A program made the translations under genes and the position numbers. A stretch of 43,968 bases of DNA from Candidatus Buchananbacteria bacterium (GTDB taxonomy: Bacteria > Patescibacteriota > Patescibacteriia > 2-01-FULL-39-33): NCBI GenBank assembly GCA_903859075.1, contig CAIOLF010000003.1, positions 1-43,968 of the forward strand, written 5' to 3'. The notes below the pieces were generated by a model. The model had not been told where the DNA came from, ran no database searches, and worked only from the letters and a program-made list of their open reading frames with translations. The stretch's first letter is position 1; every line of letters starts with the position of its first letter. This document shows positions 24,001-31,623 of the stretch, piece by piece.

Positions 24001-25251
24001 TTATCTTTTTACTTCGTCCCAAATCTCCATTAATCGATTATATTTGGTAACCCTTTCACCGCGGCAAAGCGAGCCGGTCTTGATATACTCGGCCCCGGAG
24101 GCGACCGCCAGATCGGCGATAAAATCATCCACGGTTTCGCCGCTGCGGTGTGAGATGGCGATTTTGAATTTATGCTTTTGCGCCAGCTTGATGCAAGCGA
24201 TCGTTTCAGTAACCGAGCCGATCTGATTGGGCTTGATCAAAATGGCATTGCCGGCTTTTTGCTCTATCCCCTGCTTCAGGCGTTTAACATTGGTGGCATA
24301 AAGATCATCGCCGATCAGCGATATTTTTCTGCCCAGAGTTTTTGTCAGCAGCTGCCAGCCCTGCCAATCATCCTCGGACAGGCCGTCTTCCAGTGATTCG
24401 ATGGGATATTTCTCTACCCACTTGGCGTACATTTCCACCATTTGTTCAGTAGAGCGTTTTTTCTTGTCCGTTGTCATATCATAGGCGCGCTCCTTATAAA
24501 ATTCCGAGGCGGCGGAATCAACGGCCATTTTTACATCTCTGCCAAGTTTATAGCCGGCATTTCTGACGGCCAGCCCGATTACTTTTAAGGCTTGTTTGTT
24601 GCTGGGAAGTTTTGGGGCATAACCGCCCTCGTCCCCAACGGTAACCGGATAACCGTTCTTCTTAAGATATGATTTCAGCGCCTGGAATATTTCAGCGCCG
24701 CAACGAATGGCTTCTTTGGCGTTCTTTTGCTGCGGCGTGACCATAAATTCCTGGATGTCAATGGACCAGCCGGCATGGGCGCCGCCATTTAGAATATTCA
24801 TCATCGGCACCGGAAAGGATACTTTTGATTTACTCCAATATTTTTGGTGCAAATAGGCATAAAGCGATTTCTGCTGGCTGATAGCCGCCGCGCGAGCGAC
24901 GGCCAAGGAAACGCCCAAAATGGCATTGGCGCCAAGTTTTGCTTTATTAGGCGTACCATCAAGTTTTAACATTAGCTCATCAATTTGCTTCTGATCAATG
25001 GGATTTCGGCCGATTAATTTCGGGGCGATTCTTTTGTTGACGTTAGCAACGGCTTTAAGCACGCCTTTGCCGCCATAGCGCTTCTTGTCACCATCGCGCA
25101 ACTCAAGCGCTTCATGCGTGCCGGTAGAGGCGCCACTGGGTACGGCGGCCCAAGCTTTTCTGCCATTATCCAATAATACTTCTACTTCCACCGTCGGATT
25201 GCCGCGAGAATCCAATATTTCCCTAGCAGTGATTTTCTTGATTTTTGCCAT
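24001..25251 (-). CDS. eno: Enolase
   Basis: The 416-residue enzyme has AREILDSRGNPTVEVEV, SGASTGTHEALELRD, the metal ligand motif SLEDGLSEDDWQGW, GDDLYATN, the catalytic Lys region ILIKPNQIGSVTET and the SHRSGETVDDFIADLAV lid. It converts 2-phosphoglycerate to phosphoenolpyruvate. It is slightly short of the usual 430 residues but complete. It sits between the iPGM pair and the SIMPL and pgk genes in a lower-glycolysis cluster, and ends in its own terminator. Confidence 0.97.
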   Translation of the reverse strand: MAKIKKITAREILDSRGNPTVEVEVLLDNGRKAWAAVPSGASTGTHEALELRDGDKKRYGGKGVLKAVANVNKRIAPKLIGRNPIDQKQIDELMLKLDGTPNKAKLGANAILGVSLAVARAAAISQQKSLYAYLHQKYWSKSKVSFPVPMMNILNGGAHAGWSIDIQEFMVTPQQKNAKEAIRCGAEIFQALKSYLKKNGYPVTVGDEGGYAPKLPSNKQALKVIGLAVRNAGYKLGRDVKMAVDSAASEFYKERAYDMTTDKKKRSTEQMVEMYAKWVEKYPIESLEDGLSEDDWQGWQLLTKTLGRKISLIGDDLYATNVKRLKQGIEQKAGNAILIKPNQIGSVTETIACIKLAQKHKFKIAISHRSGETVDDFIADLAVASGAEYIKTGSLCRGERVTKYNRLMEIWDEVKR

Positions 25252-25281
25252 TGTTTTGATTACTAAAATTATTTAATGTGT

Positions 25282-26079
25282 TTATTTAATTTCGTAACTA
25301 ATGCTGACATTGACAGTCACGTCTTGGCTGCCGGATTCTATCTGCGGCGCGGCCACTGATTTTACCTCCGCTGACATTCCTAGAGCCATATCGCTATACA
25401 TTGGTACCGGATAATAATTAGATCCGCCTTCGCTGAAATTTACAATCCGGCCCAGCTTGATGCCGACTTGGTCAGCCAAAACCTTGGCCTTATCCTTGGC
25501 CTGCTTAATAGCTTCCTCTCTGGCCTGGGCGCGGAATTGTTCAATGTCATCAATCATAAAATCCGGACCGCTGACTTGATTGGCGCCCAGCTCAGTGGCT
25601 TTGGCGATTATATCTCCGACTTTGTCAAAATTCCTGACTTTAATCTGTAAATTCTGATTAACGGTATAGCCGATGATTGTCTGGCGGCCGTTATTCCAAT
25701 TGTATTTAGGATAGACGGAATAATTTTGTGTCTTTAAATCTTTGGCTTCAACCTTAAATTCATCCTTAACGGCTTTAATAACGTTATTCATTTTATCATT
25801 ATTCTGTTTTTGCGCTGCATTGACGGTCTGTCCCTCGGTAATCAACCCAACATTTAATATAGCCACATCAGGAGCGGCGGTAATTTTCCCTTCGCCAGTC
25901 ACGGTCACGCGATCCTGGATGTCCGGCGTCTTGCCGATGTAGTCATAAGCGCGCATGGCATTGCGGCTTAAATTGAAAAGATAAGTCCCCAAAACGATGA
26001 GCACTAAGCCCATGATTACCATCAAAATGATCTTGCCCGGGCCACGATGATGGCGGCACATAGAGTCCTGCTGATCCAT
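25282..26079 (-). CDS. SIMPL (DUF541) domain protein, membrane-anchored
   Basis: The 265-residue protein has a short cytoplasmic start, one membrane helix (about 16-36), then a SIMPL/DUF541 domain (about 55-265) with VTVTGEGKITAAPDVAILNVGLITEG and AREEAIKQAKDKAKVLADQVGIKLGRIVNFSEGG. Proteins of this family lie outside the membrane and are linked in some bacteria to oxidative-stress tolerance; the molecular role is unclear. It is located 30 bp upstream of eno and downstream of pgk, so it is probably co-transcribed with glycolytic genes. Confidence 0.9.
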   Translation of the reverse strand: MDQQDSMCRHHRGPGKIILMVIMGLVLIVLGTYLFNLSRNAMRAYDYIGKTPDIQDRVTVTGEGKITAAPDVAILNVGLITEGQTVNAAQKQNNDKMNNVIKAVKDEFKVEAKDLKTQNYSVYPKYNWNNGRQTIIGYTVNQNLQIKVRNFDKVGDIIAKATELGANQVSGPDFMIDDIEQFRAQAREEAIKQAKDKAKVLADQVGIKLGRIVNFSEGGSNYYPVPMYSDMALGMSAEVKSVAAPQIESGSQDVTVNVSISYEIK

Positions 26080-26125
26080 ATTTTTTGTTTAGTTAATTAT
26101 TTAAAATATTTAGGATTTATAATTC

Positions 26126-27301
26126 TTAATTCATAATTTTTCTAAGCCCCGGCAGTTTCTTGCCTTCCAGATACTCCAGCATCGCTCCACCGCCGGTGGA
26201 AATGAAGCTGAATTTATTTTCCAGTTTCATTTTGCGGATCATCTCCACTGTTTCGCCGCCGCCAACTATCGTCTCAGCCTTGCTTTTGGAAAGGATTTTT
26301 ATCAGCTCTTTTGTACCTTTGGCAAAAGTAGGATTTTCAATCAGTCCCATCGGCCCATTCCACATTATCGTGCGCGCTGACTTGATTATCTTTCCGAATA
26401 ATTTTAGCGTATCCGGGCCGATATCCAAGATCATTTCGTTATCCTTGACATCGGCTAAAGCGTCAAGATGCCCTTTTTTGCTTTTATAGCTCTTAGCGAC
26501 AACCGCGTCGACGGGAACTTCTATTTTATTGTCAGTTAGTCTGAACTTTTTTACTCCAGACAGCATTTTAGGTTCAATGGCGGATTTGCCGACACTTATA
26601 CCCATAGCTTTTAAAACCGTGTTGGCCAGAGATCCGGCTAGCAGTATTTTATTGGCGATTGGAATAAAATTTCGGATTAATTTCATTTTGGTAGATATTT
26701 TGGCGCCACCGATAATGACCACCAGTGGTTGGTGGGGATTCTTTATAGCTTTGGATAAATGGAGTATTTCTTGTTCTAACAGTAATCCGGCATAAGACGG
26801 TAAAAATTCTTGGATAGTTGAAACGGAGACTTGGTCGCGGTGATCAACGGCAAAGGCGTCATTGACATAAATATCCCCCAACCGGGCCAGCGCCTGGGCA
26901 AATCGTTTATCGGCTGATTCCTCCCTTTTGTCAAAACGGATATTTTCCAGCATGATGATATCTCCATTATCCATTGAATGTATCAGCGTTTTTGTCCGGC
27001 TTCCCAGTATTTCGCCGCTTTTGCGGATTTTTTTGCCCAAAAGCTGAGCCAGCCGCTTAGCTACCGGATCAAGGCGCAGTTTTTCAATAATTTTGCCGTC
27101 CGGGCGGCCCAAATGCGCTAAAATGATAACTTTAGCGCCGTGCCGGGATAAATATTTGATTGTTGGCAAGGTCTGGACGATCCGATAATCTTCGCTATGC
27201 CCGACCAAGCCGGTTGCGGTAAGCGGAACATTAAAATCTACCCTTAGAAGGATTTTTTTTCCGCTGAGATCCTTGATTTCCCTGATGGTTTTGATTTTCA
27301 T
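26126..27301 (-). CDS. pgk: Phosphoglycerate kinase
   Basis: The 391-residue enzyme has the N-terminal substrate motif LLRVDFNVPL, HLGRPDGK, the hinge region with VVIIGGAKISTKMKLI, and the nucleotide-binding IMWNGPMGLIE and VGGGETVEMI motifs. It transfers phosphate from 1,3-bisphosphoglycerate to ADP, the first ATP-yielding step of glycolysis. It has its own promoter. The gene order pgk-SIMPL-eno-iPGM-iPGM covers lower glycolysis except pyruvate kinase, while gap is 20 kb away. Confidence 0.97.
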   Translation of the reverse strand: MKIKTIREIKDLSGKKILLRVDFNVPLTATGLVGHSEDYRIVQTLPTIKYLSRHGAKVIILAHLGRPDGKIIEKLRLDPVAKRLAQLLGKKIRKSGEILGSRTKTLIHSMDNGDIIMLENIRFDKREESADKRFAQALARLGDIYVNDAFAVDHRDQVSVSTIQEFLPSYAGLLLEQEILHLSKAIKNPHQPLVVIIGGAKISTKMKLIRNFIPIANKILLAGSLANTVLKAMGISVGKSAIEPKMLSGVKKFRLTDNKIEVPVDAVVAKSYKSKKGHLDALADVKDNEMILDIGPDTLKLFGKIIKSARTIMWNGPMGLIENPTFAKGTKELIKILSKSKAETIVGGGETVEMIRKMKLENKFSFISTGGGAMLEYLEGKKLPGLRKIMN

Positions 27302-27331
27302 AGGATTATTTTCGTTTCACTGCCGATTTAT

Positions 27332-27337
27332 ATTATA
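27332..27337 (-). promoter_or_regulatory. pgk -10 element
   Basis: Perfect TATAAT on the minus strand between the carbonic-anhydrase-like gene and pgk. A weak -35 (TGGAAA, 27355-27360) is 17 bp away. The leader would be about 24 nt. Confidence 0.5.
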
Positions 27338-27339
27338 CC

Positions 27340-27720
27340 CTAAATTCGATTCACTTTCCATTTGCTATCCACCCATAAGCCGATAATTTCTGCCTTAAGC
27401 TTCCATCTATTGATATTTGCAATCGCCAAACGCAAATCATGCAGATGTCGTGCTTTCTTTACCGGATTGCCGGCGCAGTCATGGTGGGCGACTACGGCTA
27501 AGATTTTTGAGCCGTGCTTACCGAGGGAAATTTTTACTCTTTTTTTAATGCCATTGATAACCGCCTTATCCTCGTATAAATTCAAAATCTTTTCCGGCCC
27601 CGGCTCGGTGATGGTATCGACATAGTCAACATGGAAATTTTTCTTCAGCCAAGAATTGACCGGCAATTGCGTCCGGCCATCCAGGCAATTTATAGCCGTG
27701 GCGAATTTATTCTTTGACAT
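27340..27720 (-). CDS. Small beta-carbonic-anhydrase-like protein
   Basis: The 126-residue protein keeps the beta-carbonic-anhydrase metal-site pattern: CxDxR as CLDGR (Cys12, Asp14, Arg16) and HxxC as HHDC (His78, Cys81). It is much shorter than true enzymes (about 200 residues) and lacks most of the surrounding helices. A minimal family of putative carbonic anhydrases of this kind exists in bacteria and archaea; hydration of CO2 is inferred, not shown. It overlaps the DUF475 membrane-protein gene by 14 bp, so the two are co-translated and may act together. Confidence 0.75.
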   Translation of the reverse strand: MSKNKFATAINCLDGRTQLPVNSWLKKNFHVDYVDTITEPGPEKILNLYEDKAVINGIKKRVKISLGKHGSKILAVVAHHDCAGNPVKKARHLHDLRLAIANINRWKLKAEIIGLWVDSKWKVNRI

Positions 27721-28678
27721 TTTTTTTCTTTAATTTATGAAAATATTTTTGCCAGAAGCTCCTGGGTTTTTTGGCGTCTTTCAATTCCCGCCAGGATAAA
27801 AATAAAAAAATCAAAAGTAAGATAATGGCGTTAAGCGGCGCCAGCCAAAAAGGATACTGCCGGCCAAAACTTTCCAAAATCATAATAAAGCCCAGAATGC
27901 CGATAGAATACATGGCGCCGTTTTTCAGGTAGGCCAATTTAGAGATAATATCCACTCCACGGACGGTCAGCTGCCGGACAACTAAAGCGCCCAGGCCGTT
28001 ACCGATGATAATAAGCGGCACCGACAAAGTAAAGGCAAAAGCGCCAATGACGCCGTCAATGGAAAAAGAAGCATCCAAGACCTCCAAATAAATTATCTTG
28101 CTCCAAGCGCTCATCTGGCCGCTGATGAGATCATTTTCTTTTTTTTCCGCGTTTTTTTTGAATCCGTCGGTGATAAAAAAGGCCGAAGCGCCGACAGTGG
28201 CTGAAAGCGCCAAATAAGGATTATAGCCGATAGAAAAATAAACAACGCCGGTGATAAAAATAGAGGCAATGGCATAAAACCAAAAGCCCTGGCGATGAAT
28301 AAATCCCTCAACTAAAAAAGCATACTTTTTTTCTTCCAAGAACAGCCAGCCCAAAAAAACCATGAACAGATAAACGCCGCCGCCCAGCAGTAAAAACGGC
28401 TTGGATTTGTCCAAGTACTCTTCAATATGGGAATTGCTGCTAAAAGCAAAAGTAAACACTTCCACTATTGACAAGCCGGGATTAGCCAGCCAGACGATTA
28501 TAAATGGCAGCAATCCTCGGACGACAAAAACAGCGAGGATAATGCCCCAAAACAGAAAAATCTTGCGGTATTTTTCCGGCAGGGCCTTGAGGACATGGGC
28601 ATTGATAATGGCATTATCAATGCTGGACATGATTTCAAAAACACACAAGCCGAGAATAATAATGACAAATGAAAACAT
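27707..28678 (-). CDS. DUF475/TerC-like integral membrane protein
   Basis: The 323-residue protein has about nine membrane helices and the acidic intramembrane motifs of the TerC/DUF475 group: FEIMSSIDNAIINAHVL near the start and YLEVLDASFSIDGVIGAFAFT in the middle. Related TerC proteins are linked to metal-ion homeostasis, notably manganese export, and tellurite resistance; the substrate here is unknown. The C-terminus is basic and cytoplasmic. The gene overlaps the carbonic-anhydrase-like gene and lies 51 bp downstream of the hydrogenase operon's last gene, so it may be its continuation. Confidence 0.85.
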   Translation of the reverse strand: MFSFVIIILGLCVFEIMSSIDNAIINAHVLKALPEKYRKIFLFWGIILAVFVVRGLLPFIIVWLANPGLSIVEVFTFAFSSNSHIEEYLDKSKPFLLLGGGVYLFMVFLGWLFLEEKKYAFLVEGFIHRQGFWFYAIASIFITGVVYFSIGYNPYLALSATVGASAFFITDGFKKNAEKKENDLISGQMSAWSKIIYLEVLDASFSIDGVIGAFAFTLSVPLIIIGNGLGALVVRQLTVRGVDIISKLAYLKNGAMYSIGILGFIMILESFGRQYPFWLAPLNAIILLLIFLFLSWRELKDAKKPRSFWQKYFHKLKKKNVKE

Positions 28679-28729
28679 AAAAAATTAAGTAATTAAGTGA
28701 TTAAGGAATCAATAATTAATGAACGATGA

Positions 28730-28984
28730 TTATTCGCCTTCGATTTCCTTTAAAACCCAGCTGTCGCCATGGGATTTGTCAATAATTATTTCCAGACCGG
28801 CCGCAAGCCCGCCTTCGGCTAAAAGTTTTATATTGAATTTGAGGTTGGCCGGCAGGATTTCTTCCCCATGTTCGATGATTGACCCGAGCTCGATGACGGC
28901 TTTGGTCACTTTCTGCAGGTTGTTCTTGACGGCATAATCCATGATGGTCTTATAAATCGTATCCGCTAGATGGAAATCGTGCAT
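28730..28984 (-). CDS. HypA-like protein lacking the zinc-finger domain
   Basis: The 84-residue protein begins MHDFHLADTIYKTIMDYA and continues KVTKAVIELGSIIEHGEEILPANLKFNIKLLAEGGLA, the pattern of the HypA nickel chaperone. His2, the nickel ligand in HypA, is present. The normal second half with two CxxC pairs is absent: after LEIIIDKSHGD the protein simply ends, and it has no Cys at all. HypA helps insert nickel into [NiFe] hydrogenase. It is the last gene of the hydrogenase operon, 3 bp after the methyltransferase gene. Family assignment is moderately sure. Confidence 0.7.
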   Translation of the reverse strand: MHDFHLADTIYKTIMDYAVKNNLQKVTKAVIELGSIIEHGEEILPANLKFNIKLLAEGGLAAGLEIIIDKSHGDSWVLKEIEGE

Positions 28985-28987
28985 AAA

Positions 28988-29530
28988 TTATATTTGATAT
29001 AAATAAGCGTTATAATTAACTTTTTTATCCAAAATAATTTTCTTTTTTACTTCCCAGCCGGGCAAGGCCGAACCGACGGTGACAATTTGCGCTCTTGGCT
29101 TTAATTCTTTTTTTAATTTTTCCGCTAGTCTATTCATTAGTCGCGGCAATAGGTAGACATATACAAAATCAGCGTCACTTAAATCTTCTTTGAAAAAATC
29201 TTTTAATTTTATCATTATTTTTTTTGACCGCCAATTCTTCAGAATAGCAATAAAATAGGCCCAAGGAGAAATTTCCAAACCGATGCACCGGAATGGCTCG
29301 AATCTCTCTGCCAGCCGCAAGAAATCGCCGCTGCCGCAACCCAAATCGTAGATAATCGCTCCCCTGCTGATTTCAATGCCGGCGATAATTTTTTTCAGGT
29401 AGCTTGGCGGAGTATTCACGTAAGGCACCCGAATCAGCAGCAAAAGCAATAAATTAATAATAACTACGGCTAAAGCAATAGATACTAAAATGATCAGAAT
29501 TGAACCAATAATTAAGACTAGATAAACCAT
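28988..29530 (-). CDS. Membrane-anchored class I SAM-dependent methyltransferase
   Basis: The 180-residue protein has one long N-terminal membrane helix (about 3-33) and a compact Rossmann methyltransferase domain with SAM-binding motif I IYDLGCGSGDF (60-70), the acidic GLEIS (motif II) and a short VYVYLLP region. The substrate is unknown. It sits between the hydrogenase large-subunit gene (3 bp) and the HypA-like gene (3 bp). A role in hydrogenase maturation or anchoring is possible but unsupported beyond location. Confidence 0.8.
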   Translation of the reverse strand: MVYLVLIIGSILIILVSIALAVVIINLLLLLLIRVPYVNTPPSYLKKIIAGIEISRGAIIYDLGCGSGDFLRLAERFEPFRCIGLEISPWAYFIAILKNWRSKKIMIKLKDFFKEDLSDADFVYVYLLPRLMNRLAEKLKKELKPRAQIVTVGSALPGWEVKKKIILDKKVNYNAYLYQI

Positions 29531-29533
29531 ACA

Positions 29534-30832
29534 TTAATGAGTGGCGCAGGAAATACAAGGATCATAAGCGCGGATGAGAGCTCTGATTTTGCGAGAGCGT
29601 TTTTCGTCGGACAATCTGGAAAGTTCAGGAATATAAGCGGCAATATCCTCTTCCAAATTTTTCAGAAAAGACACTGTCGGAGTGATAATCTGGCATTCCT
29701 TGATCAGCCCGTCTTTATTGATGCCATAAGCGTGATAAAGCGTGCCGCGCGGCGCTTCCACGGCGTCGGCACCGAAGGTGTCGCGACCGCGCGGGTTGGC
29801 GTCGGAAATAAGTTTCAGCTTCTCGCCTTGGCTAGTCTCTTCTTTCAAATTTTTAGCCAAATCATCTAAAAGTTTTTTTGATTCTTCTACAAAATGAACG
29901 ATTTCCACCGCCTGAGCCCAGATGTTGTAAAAAGGATTACACTGAGGGAATTTCCATTTCCAGCCCTTGAGAATTCCCTTAGCCAAATGGTTTAATTGGC
30001 CATGGTTGATATTGATGCGCGCCAGAGCGCCGACCATGAAGGGCTTGCCGTCAAGCTTGGCTGATTTGGCGGCGCGATAGGGCTCTTCTATCTCTTTGAT
30101 ATTTTTGGTGAAATTTTCCGCTTTGATTATTTTTATTGAGCCGTCAGCATTTAAGATTTTTAACTCGCCGGAGTAATAGCCATATTCATCTTTGCCGGAA
30201 AGCGCCATATAAGTCGTGGGACGGCGGAATTTCGGCAGTTTGATCTTAATTACCAAATTTATCAAGCATAAAGCGTTCCTTAAAATGTTTTCATACTGAT
30301 TGACCAAATTTTTCAATTCGTCTTTATCCGGCAGCACTTTAAATCCTCCGACTTCGCAGGCGATCGGATGGACGGCCCGGCCGCCAATAACCTTAATGAT
30401 TTTAAGCGCCCACTCACGCACGGCAATGGCGCAGTGAGTTTCTTTCTGATGTTCTTTGACGAATTTAAGATCATTGGTGATATCGAAAAAATCCGGCAAA
30501 GACAAGAAGAACAGGTGCAAGGCGTGGCTATGGATAATTTGCGCCGAGAGCAATAGTTTTCTCAGCTTTACCGCCTGGAGCGACGGCTTGATGGCAAAAG
30601 CGTTTTCAATCGCTTTAATGGAGGAGATTTTATGGACGACCGGACAGATGCCGCAGATACGGGCGGTGATAATCGGCGCCTCAATATATCGACGGCCGAT
30701 GAGTATGCCCTCGATCAGGCGGGCGCCCTCGGTTGTCATCAGCTTGGCAGACCGCACATCGCCGCGCAAAATTTCAGCAATAAAATCGGAATGCCCTTCC
30801 ATTTTGCCAATGTGGTTGATTTGTATCTTCAT
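29534..30832 (-). CDS. [NiFe] hydrogenase large (alpha) subunit, group 3b-like
   Basis: The 432-residue catalytic subunit has both nickel-binding Cys pairs: RICGICPVVH (Cys60, Cys63) and DPCISCATH at the C-terminus (Cys426, Cys429). The proximal KMEGH motif (10-14) is the usual [RK]xEGH. Gene neighbours (Fe-S beta, flavin gamma, small delta) place it in the cytoplasmic bidirectional NAD(P)-linked group 3b (sulfhydrogenase) type. The reading frame stops directly after the last His, whereas most large subunits carry a C-terminal tail that a protease removes after nickel insertion. The gene lies 3 bp before the methyltransferase and 4 bp after the small-subunit gene. Confidence 0.95.
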   Translation of the reverse strand: MKIQINHIGKMEGHSDFIAEILRGDVRSAKLMTTEGARLIEGILIGRRYIEAPIITARICGICPVVHKISSIKAIENAFAIKPSLQAVKLRKLLLSAQIIHSHALHLFFLSLPDFFDITNDLKFVKEHQKETHCAIAVREWALKIIKVIGGRAVHPIACEVGGFKVLPDKDELKNLVNQYENILRNALCLINLVIKIKLPKFRRPTTYMALSGKDEYGYYSGELKILNADGSIKIIKAENFTKNIKEIEEPYRAAKSAKLDGKPFMVGALARININHGQLNHLAKGILKGWKWKFPQCNPFYNIWAQAVEIVHFVEESKKLLDDLAKNLKEETSQGEKLKLISDANPRGRDTFGADAVEAPRGTLYHAYGINKDGLIKECQIITPTVSFLKNLEEDIAAYIPELSRLSDEKRSRKIRALIRAYDPCISCATH

Positions 30833-30836
30833 AATT

Positions 30837-31622
30837 TTATTTACTCTTTTTTGTTTTTTCTAATTGCCTTAAAATAGAATCCCTGGCGCCAAAAATCTCC
30901 ATTACACGGTAGATTTCTCCCCGCGTAAAATTATCCAGCAAGTAAGACATTAAATTTTCTATCTGCGCGCCTTCAAACAATCCGCGGCAGCCCCAGCAGG
31001 CCTGCTTGCTTTTCAGGCACACCGCGTGGCAGCCGCCGAGAGTAATCGGGCCCAGGCAAATTTCCCCTTTTTGCAATAAACATTCGTAGCCATTAGTGCG
31101 GCATTCATTGCAGACCGGACTCTGGGCAATTCGCGGCCGGCGTCCCCGCAATAATTGATAAATGATTTCAAGAAATTCATTGCCAGTGATCGGGCAGCCA
31201 GGAATTACATAATCAACATGCACAAAATTATCCACTTCCTTGATATCCGGATTAGCTACTTTCATCTTGATCTTATAGACATATTTAATTGTCTTTTGCC
31301 TCAATTGGTAGTTTTTAATTTCCCAAACTCCACCAAGTGCCGCGCAATTTCCGACTACTACCAGCAGTTTTGACCGCTCACGCATGGCTTTAAGGAGTTT
31401 GATATTGTCTTTGGTCACCGGATTGCCTTCAATCAGGCAAAGATCATACTTTTCTTCCAGCATCGGCTCGTCTTCTATCAGGCGGAATTCTTGGACTTCA
31501 AAACGGCCTAGTAACTCCAAAAATTTCTTGCCTTGGTCAAGCATAACAAACTGGCAACCCTCGCAGGAGGTCAGGCCGATAATGGCGATTGTTGGTTTTT
31601 TAACTTTTTTCTTTTTTATCAT
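30837..31622 (-). CDS. [NiFe] hydrogenase small (delta) subunit, group 3b-like
   Basis: The 261-residue subunit has the proximal-cluster ligands GLTSCEGCQ (Cys20, Cys23), VVGNCAALGG (Cys93) and IPGCPITGNEF (Cys143). A Cys-rich region follows (about 170-218: CNEC, ECLLQKGEIC, GGCHAVC, CWGC) for medial and distal 4Fe-4S clusters. It has no Tat signal peptide, so the enzyme stays in the cytoplasm. It passes electrons from the nickel site to the beta and gamma subunits. It is 1 bp from the HypC-HydE fusion gene. Confidence 0.95.
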   Translation of the reverse strand: MIKKKKVKKPTIAIIGLTSCEGCQFVMLDQGKKFLELLGRFEVQEFRLIEDEPMLEEKYDLCLIEGNPVTKDNIKLLKAMRERSKLLVVVGNCAALGGVWEIKNYQLRQKTIKYVYKIKMKVANPDIKEVDNFVHVDYVIPGCPITGNEFLEIIYQLLRGRRPRIAQSPVCNECRTNGYECLLQKGEICLGPITLGGCHAVCLKSKQACWGCRGLFEGAQIENLMSYLLDNFTRGEIYRVMEIFGARDSILRQLEKTKKSK

Positions 31623-31623
31623 A

